Source of the DNA: Bacteroidales bacterium
GTDB lineage: Bacteria > Bacteroidota > Bacteroidia > Bacteroidales > WCHB1-69
Assembly: GCA_016290295.1 (NCBI GenBank)
Contig: JAEETJ010000005.1
Location: forward strand, 62,001-126,000
Direction of reading: 5' to 3'
Length of the DNA stretch: 64,000 nucleotides
Shown here: one piece after another, positions 18,083 to 26,868 of the stretch
How the letters are laid out: each line of letters opens with the position of its first letter
Numbering within the stretch: position 1 is the first letter of the stretch
Program-made: the position numbers and the translations under genes
The notes under the pieces: model-generated
The model's input: only the letters and a program-made list of their open reading frames with translations
The model's database searches: none
Told to the model about the DNA's origin: nothing

Positions 18083-20455
18083 ATGAGATTTTTCAGGCAG
18101 TTTTTATTCAAGGCATTGACATTACTGGTATTTTTCCTGATGGCTTGGGCAGGTGTGGCAGTGGCACAGAATTGCGTCGTTTCAAGCAAAGTAACCGAAG
18201 AGAAAGGTGAGCCCATCCAGTATGCCTCTGTAGTGGTCAGCCAGGGAGGGAAAGACATTGCCGGCACCATCACCCAAGAAAACGGAGCGTTTTCCTTACA
18301 GGTCAAGGCATCCGACTCGCTCTATACCTTGCAGGTGTTCTTTGTGGGATATACATCCAAATCACTGACATTCAACGCTTCAAAGGAGAAAGTACAACTC
18401 CCCAACATCGTTTTAAGTCAAAACTCACAGACATTAGGCGAAGTGGCAGTAGAAGCCCAAGTCAACGGCAAGCGAAGCAGTGTGGAACGCACCAGTTTGA
18501 ACCCGCAAGCCTATATGACCGAAATGACCGGTTCTGTAGCCGATATCTTGCGTTCATCCGCAGCGGTGAGCGTCAACCCTCAGGGACAAGTGTCCGTCCG
18601 TGGCAAAAAAAATGTGCTGCTTCTATTAGACGGAGTGCCCACCACCATGGAAGAGTTGTCGGCACTGTCGAGCTCCAATATCAAGAGCATCGATATCATC
18701 ACCAACCCAGATGCAAGTTATGACGCGGAAGGCACTGGTGGCATCATCAATATCATCAGCCAAAAAGAAAAAGGCAAAGGTTTAAGCGGTCAGATAGGTG
18801 CCAACTATGGCTTCAACCATTTTGTAAATGGCAACATCGCCTTGCATTATGTAGCCAAAGGCTTTGCCCTGAATTTCAGCTATCAGACCAAATACGAAGA
18901 CGACATCATCCATGGTAATCTATACCGAAAATTTGTACAATCCGGCAACAGTTTGGAGCAACAAGTTCGCTCTGCCAGAACCGTTTTCAACAACAACATC
19001 GCCTTAGGTGCCACCTTCCACATCAATTCCAAAAATAAACTCCAAGCCGATCTCCGGCTGAATATTCCCAGACTCAATACGAAGCAAGATTTTGACAATC
19101 TGTATCTTACAGAAGGTATCGAACGACAGGAGTACCGCAGTCGCAATGTATCGTGGAACCGCGAGAATATTGAAGGAGTGCTCTTTTACCAGCACATTAT
19201 ACAACCTAACAAGCTGTCCTTCTCCATCCGCAGCTCCATTTCCAAAATTTGGGGCCATCGTCCCTCCTACTACTTCCTGAACAGCGACAGCGTCAACAAA
19301 TCCATATCCGGAGGAAGTCCGTTGCTCACCACCCATCAGTTGGATTTCAATATCAAGAAAAAATACGGGACTTGGGAAACGGGCGTGAAATTCTCCTATC
19401 GGCAGAACAACATCTACCATGATTTCTACAGTCGGGAAAATCAGCAATGGAACTATTCTCCCGCTTTCAGCAAAGACCTCGCCCACAGGGAATTCATTCC
19501 TGCTGCCTACGTACAGTTTTCCTCACCCAAAGGCAAGAAACTGTTCGGGAAAGCTGGCATCCGCATTGAATACTCGCAAGTCAAACTTAGCAGCGAAAAA
19601 GAAAACATCAAGCGGACCCAGCACCACCTCTTCATTACGCCCAGCTTGATGGGACAATATAAAATCAACGAACAACACAGTATATCCTTAGCATTTTCGC
19701 GACGTATCAGCCGACCGACTTATCCGCAGCTGAACCCGTATATGAGTATGCTCGACGCCACCACCTTCGAGCAAGGTAATCCCTATCTTCAGCCAGAAAC
19801 ATCTGAAAATGTGGAATTTAATTATCTTCTCAGCACAAAAATCGTCGATTTTTCAGCCAATTTATATTTCAATTACACTCATAACTATATCACAGAAATC
19901 ACCATCCTGAAAGACAGTTTGTTGCTGCTGACTTATATCAACGGCTTGTCTGAGTTAAGAACCGGCTTGGACCTTCAGTTAACGATTCACCCCGCCAAAT
20001 GGGTTGATATTGACTTGAATGCCAACACCTATTATGTCAGCGCAAAAGGCCAGTATGAGCAAATAGATTTGAGCAACAAAGGATGGGTCAACAGCAGCCT
20101 TATCGAGCTCAATTTCAAGCCTATCAAAGGGATGAATATCCAACTGCAATACAGTTTCACCACTCCCGAGTACTACCCACAATTCACGATACCATTCGCC
20201 CATGCGATGAATATTGGCATCAGCCAGAAATTTCTCAAAGGAAGTCTCACCGTTTCCGCCCTGTTGACCGATGTATTCAACACAAGCAAATGGAAAGCAT
20301 TGTCTGACAATAGTGTCTATATCCTGCAGAATGACAGTTACCACAAAAGCCGTATGTTCTGGTTAGGCATCCGCTACAATTTCAACTCCTACCAAGGTTC
20401 AAAGCCGATGAAGAAAGCCGAGGAAGACCGCAGCAAAGTACATATTGGCCAATAA
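18083..20455 (+). CDS. TonB-dependent receptor family outer-membrane protein with CarboxypepD-like N-terminal domain
   Basis: Signal peptide; GEPIQYASVVVSQGGKDIAGTITQENGAFSLQV; plug SVRGKKNVLLLLDGVPTT; C-terminal barrel. Confidence 0.88.
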   Translation: MRFFRQFLFKALTLLVFFLMAWAGVAVAQNCVVSSKVTEEKGEPIQYASVVVSQGGKDIAGTITQENGAFSLQVKASDSLYTLQVFFVGYTSKSLTFNASKEKVQLPNIVLSQNSQTLGEVAVEAQVNGKRSSVERTSLNPQAYMTEMTGSVADILRSSAAVSVNPQGQVSVRGKKNVLLLLDGVPTTMEELSALSSSNIKSIDIITNPDASYDAEGTGGIINIISQKEKGKGLSGQIGANYGFNHFVNGNIALHYVAKGFALNFSYQTKYEDDIIHGNLYRKFVQSGNSLEQQVRSARTVFNNNIALGATFHINSKNKLQADLRLNIPRLNTKQDFDNLYLTEGIERQEYRSRNVSWNRENIEGVLFYQHIIQPNKLSFSIRSSISKIWGHRPSYYFLNSDSVNKSISGGSPLLTTHQLDFNIKKKYGTWETGVKFSYRQNNIYHDFYSRENQQWNYSPAFSKDLAHREFIPAAYVQFSSPKGKKLFGKAGIRIEYSQVKLSSEKENIKRTQHHLFITPSLMGQYKINEQHSISLAFSRRISRPTYPQLNPYMSMLDATTFEQGNPYLQPETSENVEFNYLLSTKIVDFSANLYFNYTHNYITEITILKDSLLLLTYINGLSELRTGLDLQLTIHPAKWVDIDLNANTYYVSAKGQYEQIDLSNKGWVNSSLIELNFKPIKGMNIQLQYSFTTPEYYPQFTIPFAHAMNIGISQKFLKGSLTVSALLTDVFNTSKWKALSDNSVYILQNDSYHKSRMFWLGIRYNFNSYQGSKPMKKAEEDRSKVHIGQ

Positions 20456-20556
20456 AATTTCACACTATCTGCATAACGTACAATATTTTTGTGTAACTTT
20501 GCAAGCTAAAATTTTGACAAACTACACAAATCAATATTAATCAAATACATTTCACT

Positions 20557-21786
20557 ATGGAAGTAGCAAAAATCACTTCAAGTCAACAAGCTATGGACAT
20601 GGAAGCCAGATATGGCGCCCATAACTATCATCCGCTTGGCGTTGTCATCGCCCGCGGTAAAGGTCCCTTCGTATGGGATGTGGAAGGCAAGAAATATTTC
20701 GATTTCCTGTCAGCTTATTCAGCAGTCAACCAAGGTCACTGCCACCCGAAGATCATCGACGCTATGATCGACCAGGCACAGAAAGTGACCCTGACCTCAC
20801 GTGCATTCTATAATGACTGCCTCGGACCGTATGAAAAATATGTCACCGAGACTTTCGGCTACGACAAAGTGCTGCCTATGAACTCTGGCGCAGAAGCTGA
20901 CGAAACAGCTTTGAAACTTTGCCGCCGTTGGGGTTACGACAAGAAAGGTCTGCCCGAAAATCAGGCCAAAATCATCGTTTGCGAAGGCAACTTCCACGGC
21001 CGTACCATCACCATCGTTTCTTTGTCCATCGACCCCGATGCATACAAAGGATTCGGTCCCTTCACCCCTGGCTTCATCAAAATCCCTTACAACGATGTTG
21101 ACGCTTTAGCCAAGGCTCTGGAAGATCCCATGGTTTGCGGTTTCCTCGTTGAACCTATCCAGGGTGAAGCTGGTGTTTATGTACCAGATGATGGCTATTT
21201 GAAGAAATGCTATGACCTCTGCAAGGCTCACAACGTATTGTTCATCGCTGACGAGGTGCAGACCGGTATCGCCCGTACAGGTAAGATGCTGTGCTGCGAC
21301 CACGAAGGCGTTCGTCCCGACATCCTGATCTTAGGTAAGGCTCTGTCTGGCGGTACTATGCCTGTGTCAGCAGTTTTGGCTGATGACGACATCATGCTGA
21401 ACATCAAGCCCGGTGAGCACGGCTCAACCTTTGGTGGCAACCCCGTTGCCTGCCGTGTAGGTATCGCTGCTCTGGAAGTGGTGAAAGAAGAAAAATTAGC
21501 TGAACGCGCTGAATACCTTGGCAAGATTTTCCGCGAAGAAATGAGCAAGGTAAACAGCCCGATGATCCAGCAGGTGCGTGGTAAAGGTCTGTTGAACGCC
21601 GTCATCATCCGCCCGACCAATGGCAAAGAAGCTTGGGATGTATGCGTGAAGATGAAAGAGATGGGTGTTCTGGCCAAGCCGACTCACCAGCACATTATCC
21701 GTTTCGCTCCCCCATTGGTTATCAGCGAGGAAGAGCTGCGCGAAGCTATCGAAATCATCAAGAAAGCGATTTTGTCTTTCGAGTAA
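20557..21786 (+). CDS. rocD: Ornithine--oxo-acid transaminase
   Basis: [66 protein letters not shown]. Confidence 0.93.
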   Translation: MEVAKITSSQQAMDMEARYGAHNYHPLGVVIARGKGPFVWDVEGKKYFDFLSAYSAVNQGHCHPKIIDAMIDQAQKVTLTSRAFYNDCLGPYEKYVTETFGYDKVLPMNSGAEADETALKLCRRWGYDKKGLPENQAKIIVCEGNFHGRTITIVSLSIDPDAYKGFGPFTPGFIKIPYNDVDALAKALEDPMVCGFLVEPIQGEAGVYVPDDGYLKKCYDLCKAHNVLFIADEVQTGIARTGKMLCCDHEGVRPDILILGKALSGGTMPVSAVLADDDIMLNIKPGEHGSTFGGNPVACRVGIAALEVVKEEKLAERAEYLGKIFREEMSKVNSPMIQQVRGKGLLNAVIIRPTNGKEAWDVCVKMKEMGVLAKPTHQHIIRFAPPLVISEEELREAIEIIKKAILSFE

Positions 21787-21802
21787 TTTCGAATTGTATT
21801 CA

Positions 21803-21838
21803 CAAAAAAAAGAGACGCGTTTGCGTCTCTTTTTTTTT
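21803..21838. terminator. Bidirectional rho-independent terminator between convergent rocD and the 21837-23378 gene
   Basis: AAAAAAAGAGACGC-GTTT-GCGTCTCTTTTTTT. Confidence 0.85.
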
Positions 21839-23378
21839 ATTCAATGGTTATCTTTTCAAGGCGGTACTCTCCATCATTCCTAAGGATGTAATAAACACCA
21901 TCCTCCGCCGAATACATCAGTCTATTGAAATACTCATGGTTATGTTGATTAGCTATATACCTGGGATCTTTCAGAGTGGTAGTGGCGTTAAAAAGAATCG
22001 TGCTTGACAATTCTCCATTCTCTTCTATCTTTGACAATACCACTGAACACTGGTCAGGACGGTTATAGAACAAGCAGTGTACACTTCCGTTACCTTTGTA
22101 ATTGCCCCGGTGATCATTATAAACCAAATAAGCATCTCCATCCCACTCGAAGGCATATACAGGATTAGATTCCCTCCATCGGCCCGAATCCTCACTGGTC
22201 ACCGTCATTCTGGGATATATATGCATTTCCTGCACATTGCCATTCGGGGTAACTATCGCATAAAACATATTATGCGACAAAAAACCATAAATCGAGAATT
22301 GACCATATTCTCCTGTACTTCCCACAGCTACTCTTTTTCTCATTTCTCCGACAAACAAAAAATTGCCGTTGCGAAGTTTAATCATATCAAAAATATGAGG
22401 ATAAAAATAGCCTTCTTCTTTGGCAAAGGATCCGTCATTATATTTTATTCCCTCATAGTCTTCCGACAACGTAATATCCTGGTCAACAAAATCCACCGCT
22501 CCATCAGGAGTAACCGTATAAGTTCTGATATTGCATTCAGGGTTTCCTTCTTTGCTCCTTATACCCACCAAAGACAAGCCTCCTTCGGAATTTAGAGACT
22601 GTTTGAAAGTGTAATATATATTTTCATCCAAATTTTCTATATAATCAAAAAATCCGTGCTCCGAACATACAAAAATACGAACAGCGGATGCCATTATTCT
22701 ATCATATATAGAATTGGAATTAGCAACATATACCGTTCCATCCAAAGTCAAAGAAATATTATCCACTTGAAAACCTCTGTAACAGGATGTCACTTTTGAA
22801 TCATGGAACAACAAATTTGCACCATTATCAAATACAGCCACATCAACCCGTTTCTCCGACTGCTTATTATCTGGGAAAGGCATTGACACAATGGCGAACT
22901 TGGATTTGTCTTCGTTAAAAACAGCACAAGTCTGGTAGGTTTCGTTCTTTTTCTCAACGGGGAAAGAGTATATCGTAGTAAAAACAAGTTTTTTGGGAAC
23001 TTTCGCATCCAAGGGGAATGAAGCCTTTTGATATTCCATCATCTGAGTTTTTTTGTTCACCGCACACCTTACTACAGAAACTGAAGTCTTGTCATCATTC
23101 AGAAAAGCAATACGTCCTTCATAATCCTCATCCACTTCTTGTACAGTAATTTTACGAGTATGCTTATCATACTTGTAAATTTCAATGTCGTTATAGCCCA
23201 TCCATAAATCCACTTCCATGGAATAAAAACGCATATAATCATCGTTGTCCTCCAAGACACAGGTGATAGCCCTGTCATTCATTTCCAATTCCGGGCCATT
23301 AGTGGTGGTGCTTTGAGCTTTTAAGACCAGAGGCATTACGGCGATAGCGACTGTCAATATTGCTAAAAGTCTTTTCAT
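21837..23378 (-). CDS. Hypothetical secreted protein
   Basis: Signal peptide MKRLLAILTVAIAVMPLVLKAQ; 513-aa ORF with beta-propeller-like repetitive character. Confidence 0.6.
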   Translation of the reverse strand: MKRLLAILTVAIAVMPLVLKAQSTTTNGPELEMNDRAITCVLEDNDDYMRFYSMEVDLWMGYNDIEIYKYDKHTRKITVQEVDEDYEGRIAFLNDDKTSVSVVRCAVNKKTQMMEYQKASFPLDAKVPKKLVFTTIYSFPVEKKNETYQTCAVFNEDKSKFAIVSMPFPDNKQSEKRVDVAVFDNGANLLFHDSKVTSCYRGFQVDNISLTLDGTVYVANSNSIYDRIMASAVRIFVCSEHGFFDYIENLDENIYYTFKQSLNSEGGLSLVGIRSKEGNPECNIRTYTVTPDGAVDFVDQDITLSEDYEGIKYNDGSFAKEEGYFYPHIFDMIKLRNGNFLFVGEMRKRVAVGSTGEYGQFSIYGFLSHNMFYAIVTPNGNVQEMHIYPRMTVTSEDSGRWRESNPVYAFEWDGDAYLVYNDHRGNYKGNGSVHCLFYNRPDQCSVVLSKIEENGELSSTILFNATTTLKDPRYIANQHNHEYFNRLMYSAEDGVYYILRNDGEYRLEKITIE

Positions 23379-23421
23379 ATTATGATATTTTAATAATTTA
23401 CGCTATTATTCTCTTGAGGGC

Positions 23422-24048
23422 TTATTTCACCCAATACACCCAGTTGTCTTTGCGGGGTTTGGCTTCGGGATAGTCACCATCTACATAGCCGAGAATGCAG
23501 TTGCCGATACCCACATAATCGCCTTCAATGCCGAGGTCTTTCAGAATCTGTTGGCCTTCTTCGGATTCAAAAACCTCTTTGGCACGGTGAATCCAGCATG
23601 AGCCCAGACCTTTGGCATGGGCGGCAAGCATCAGGTTGCCCAGCACCAAACTGCCGTCTTCAATGTAGGTGTGCACATTTTTGTCAGCCAGCACCACCAG
23701 CACTACCGGGGCTCCGTAGAAAGGATCACCTTCCCGTCCCATCACCTGGGCGTTGAGCTGGCTCATGCGGTCGCGCATCTCACGGTTGGTCACCGCAATA
23801 ATAATCGGGCTCTGACGGTTCATGCCCGTGGCGGCATAGGTTCCCGCTTTGCAGATTTCTTCAATCACCTCCATCGGAGGCATTTCATCAGTGTACTGAC
23901 GTATGCTACGTCTGGTCAATAAATCTTCCATAGTTGTATTGATTTGAGGTTCTTCATTAACGGCCTCTGTCACAGCCGGTTCGTTTTGACAAGAAACAGC
24001 CAGCAGCAACATGCATGCGGCCAAGATAAAATTGTAAATTTTTTTCAT
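23422..24048 (-). CDS. Nitroreductase family lipoprotein
   Basis: Lipobox LAVSCQN; LLTRRSIRQYTDEMPPMEVIEEICKAGTYAATGMNRQSPIIIAV; GLGSCWIHRAKE. Confidence 0.88.
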   Translation of the reverse strand: MKKIYNFILAACMLLLAVSCQNEPAVTEAVNEEPQINTTMEDLLTRRSIRQYTDEMPPMEVIEEICKAGTYAATGMNRQSPIIIAVTNREMRDRMSQLNAQVMGREGDPFYGAPVVLVVLADKNVHTYIEDGSLVLGNLMLAAHAKGLGSCWIHRAKEVFESEEGQQILKDLGIEGDYVGIGNCILGYVDGDYPEAKPRKDNWVYWVK

Positions 24049-24086
24049 AGTTTTTATTTTTCTGCAAAATTAATTTTTTTCAATTA

Positions 24087-24125
24087 AAAAAAGAAGCGGG
24101 TGCATGCTTCATACACCTGCTTCTT
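24087..24125 (-). terminator. Rho-independent terminator for the GlsB-like gene
   Basis: AAGAAGCgGGTG...CACCtGCTTCTT stem followed by T-run on the minus strand. Confidence 0.65.
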
Positions 24126-24143
24126 TGGGATTCAACAAGCCTA

Positions 24144-24386
24144 TTATTTCTTCTTAAACAAAGAAATAACAAACAGCAGAACGATAGCGCCAATCACAGC
24201 GACGATGAGTTCCCACAATAAGCCAGCCTTCTGGATGTTCAGCAAGCTCATCAGCCAGCCGCCGATGAAACCACCGATGATACCGATAATAATGTTCCAA
24301 AGGAGACCGAAGCCGCCACCGCGCATAATTTGACCAGCCAACCAGCCAGCTACTGCACCTAATAACAAATAAAGGATAATGTTCAT
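24144..24386 (-). CDS. GlsB/YeaQ/YmgE family stress-response membrane protein
   Basis: MNIILYLLLGAVAGWLAGQIMRGGGFGLLWNIIIGIIGGFIGGWL. Confidence 0.9.
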   Translation of the reverse strand: MNIILYLLLGAVAGWLAGQIMRGGGFGLLWNIIIGIIGGFIGGWLMSLLNIQKAGLLWELIVAVIGAIVLLFVISLFKKK

Positions 24387-24497
24387 AGCGCTTGTATTTA
24401 AATTAAACATGATTTTACGATGCAAAGTTACATAAATTTCTTAAAAATCATACACTACAATAAAAATTTTACAACAATATTTTTACATATTAACATC

Positions 24498-24528
24498 TTT
24501 GTTTATTAAATAATTTTTCGTATATTTG
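24498..24528 (+). promoter_or_regulatory. Bacteroidetes primary-sigma promoter upstream of atpB
   Basis: TTTG (24498-24501), N19, TATATTTG (24521-24528), matching TTTG-N19-21-TAnnTTTG. Confidence 0.7.
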
Positions 24529-24586
24529 CTACTTTGTAAAAAACAGCAAAGACTACAAGAAGAACATTATAAACATCTGATTAAAA

Positions 24587-25720
24587 ATGATTTACAGAAA
24601 AATAAAACACTCACTACCCTTACTTTTTTGCGCATTCATGCTTCTTTTTTCTCCTTATTCAAGCATGACAGCGAAAGCTGAAGAAGAAGAATTCAACCCT
24701 GGGGAATATATTATGGGGCACATCACTGATGAACATGGCTGGCATATTACCACCTTCAACGACCACCACATTTCCATTCCCCTGCCTGTCATCTTATTTG
24801 ACAACGGTCAATTAGTATGCTTTTCCTCAAGCAAGTTCCACCATGGCCACCAGGCATACAAGGGCTATGCCTTAGGATTTACTGAAGAGACCGACGGCTC
24901 TATCGTCAAATTGGGCGGCAATTATGCCGAATACACTGGAGAAATAGACTTTTCCACGATGCCTGCCATCGACCATGTATGCAAATTTGACATTTCTATC
25001 ACCAAAAACGTATGTGCTTTATTGATATCCATCGCATTGCTGTGTTGGATATTCTTGTCGGTGGCCAAGAAATACAAAGATGGCCCGCTGAAAGCCCCCA
25101 AAGGCATGCAATCACTGCTGGAGCCTCTGATTCTGTTTATCCGCGACGATGTGGCGATTCCTTCCATTGGTGAAGACAAATACCAGAAATACTTCCCCTA
25201 CCTGCTGACCTTGTTTTTCTTTATCCTGGTCAACAACCTGATGGGCCTGATTCCGATTTTCCCCGGTGGTGCCAACCTTACGGGCAATATCGCCGTAACT
25301 GCAGTATTGGCCATTATCACCTTCTTCATCACTAACATTTCTGGCAGCAAACACTATTGGAAAGACATTTTCAATGCACCGGGTGTGCCCTGGTGGCTGA
25401 AAATTCCTATTCCCCTTATGCCTATGGTAGAATTTATCGGTGTGTTCACTAAGCCCTTCGTGCTGATGATCCGACTTTTCGCCAACATCACGGCAGGTCA
25501 CATCATTGTATTGGGTTTCATCGGACTGATTTTCATTTTCGGCACCATGTCGCCCGCTATCGGCTATGCGGTATCACCGGTATCCATCTTCTTCTATCTG
25601 TTCATGGGACTGTTGGAATTGCTGGTGGCCTTCATCCAAGCCTTTGTGTTCACCCTCTTGTCAGCCATTTATATCGGCATGGCAATAGAGGAGCCACACC
25701 ATGAGAAATTAGCAAATTAG
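24587..25720 (+). CDS. atpB: F0F1 ATP synthase subunit A
   Basis: FFFILVNNLMGLIPIFPGGANLTGNIAVTAVLAIITFF; FGKP-like TKPFVLMIRLFANITAGHIIVLGFIGLIF; long N-terminal domain as in other Bacteroidetes. Confidence 0.95.
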   Translation: MIYRKIKHSLPLLFCAFMLLFSPYSSMTAKAEEEEFNPGEYIMGHITDEHGWHITTFNDHHISIPLPVILFDNGQLVCFSSSKFHHGHQAYKGYALGFTEETDGSIVKLGGNYAEYTGEIDFSTMPAIDHVCKFDISITKNVCALLISIALLCWIFLSVAKKYKDGPLKAPKGMQSLLEPLILFIRDDVAIPSIGEDKYQKYFPYLLTLFFFILVNNLMGLIPIFPGGANLTGNIAVTAVLAIITFFITNISGSKHYWKDIFNAPGVPWWLKIPIPLMPMVEFIGVFTKPFVLMIRLFANITAGHIIVLGFIGLIFIFGTMSPAIGYAVSPVSIFFYLFMGLLELLVAFIQAFVFTLLSAIYIGMAIEEPHHEKLAN

Positions 25721-25784
25721 CAAATTAGTTAATGTGCCAATGAAAATAAAAATCAAGAACTAAGAACTGATAAAAAAACAAATT

Positions 25785-25846
25785 ACCTCGGAGAGGTTAA
25801 ATTTCAATAACCCCACATAAGCGAAGCGCAATGTGGGGGATATCAA
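25785..25846. repeat. Compound REP-like palindromic element upstream of atpE
   Basis: ACCTCGGAGAGGT hairpin, TTAAATTTCAATAA, then CCCCACAT-N12-ATGTGGGG hairpin. Confidence 0.6.
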
Positions 25847-25874
25847 ATCAACAAACCACTTAAAACTAATCATT

Positions 25875-26135
25875 ATGACTGGATTAACATTATTACAAGC
25901 AGCAATGGATTTGGCAGCTATCGGCAAAGTCGGTGCTGGCATTGGTGCAGGTTTGGCAGCTATCGGAGCTGGCGTTGGTATCGGTAACATCGGTAAAGGC
26001 GCTGTTGAATCCGTAGCCAGACAACCCGAAGCCAGTGGTGACATCAGAACCAACATGATTCTGACCGCCGCTTTCGTGGAAGGTGTCGCCCTGTTCGCCA
26101 TCGTTGTATGCTTATTGTGCTTATTGATGAAATAA
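25875..26135 (+). CDS. atpE: F0F1 ATP synthase subunit C
   Basis: GAGIGAGLAAIGAGVGIGNIGKGAVESVARQPEASGDIRTNMILTAAFVEGVALFAIVVCLL. Confidence 0.95.
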   Translation: MTGLTLLQAAMDLAAIGKVGAGIGAGLAAIGAGVGIGNIGKGAVESVARQPEASGDIRTNMILTAAFVEGVALFAIVVCLLCLLMK

Positions 26136-26153
26136 AGATGTAAGCGCAAAAAC

Positions 26154-26191
26154 AAAAGGGAATCGTTGCGGTTGGCAGCCTTTCCCTTTTT
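26154..26191 (+). terminator. Hairpin/terminator-like element between atpE and atpF
   Basis: AAAAGGGAA...TTTCCCTTTTT stem with T-run. Confidence 0.5.
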
Positions 26192-26227
26192 CAACTGAAA
26201 ACTGAAAGTTGAAAACTGAAAACAATT

Positions 26228-26276
26228 ACACTACCCCGCCCTTCGGGCACCCCTTCTACAAGAAGGGGAATTTAAA
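26228..26276. repeat. Dispersed element copy 1 (CACTACCCCGCCCTTCGGGCACCCCTTCTACAAGAAGGGGAATTTAAA)
   Basis: Near-identical copy at 39244-39291; contains two hairpins (GCCCttcGGGC; CCCCTTCT..AGAAGGGG). Confidence 0.8.
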
Positions 26277-26360
26277 ATCAACAACTCAACATTCTAAACT
26301 CTTAATTCTTAACTCTTAGTTCTTAATTCATAGATAAAAATAACAACAAAAACAAACATA

Positions 26361-26867
26361 ATGGTATTAGCAGCATCACTCATCACACCTTCTTTCGGTT
26401 TACTTTTCTGGACGCTTATTGGTTTCGGCATATTGGTATTCATCTTAGCCAAATTCGCTTGGCCTGTCATCACCAAAAGCATTGCCAAACGCGAGGAATA
26501 CATTGAAACCCAGCTGGCAGAAGCTGAAAAAATCAAAAACGAGCTGGCCAACATGGAAAAGAAACACGACGAAATGATGGCCCAGACCAAGGCTGAGCGT
26601 GACAAAATACTGGCTGACGCCCGCAAAATCAGCGAGAGAATGTACGAAGAAGCCAAAATCAAAGCCAACGAAGAAGCTTCCGCATTGGTCGAAGATGCCA
26701 AGAAAGCCATCAATTTCGAGAAGATGAAGGCTATGACCGACATCAAGAACGAAATCGCCAACCTTTCAATTGACATTGCTGAAAAGCTGATACGCAAAGA
26801 GTTATCAGACAAAGATAAGCAAGAGCAATTGATTGAAGACTGGATGAAAGAAATTAATCTGAATTAG
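26361..26867 (+). CDS. atpF: F0F1 ATP synthase subunit B
   Basis: TM FWTLIGFGILVFILAKFAWPVITKSIAKREEYIETQLAEAEKIKNEL and long amphipathic helix. Confidence 0.93.
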   Translation: MVLAASLITPSFGLLFWTLIGFGILVFILAKFAWPVITKSIAKREEYIETQLAEAEKIKNELANMEKKHDEMMAQTKAERDKILADARKISERMYEEAKIKANEEASALVEDAKKAINFEKMKAMTDIKNEIANLSIDIAEKLIRKELSDKDKQEQLIEDWMKEINLN

Positions 26868-26868
26868 T

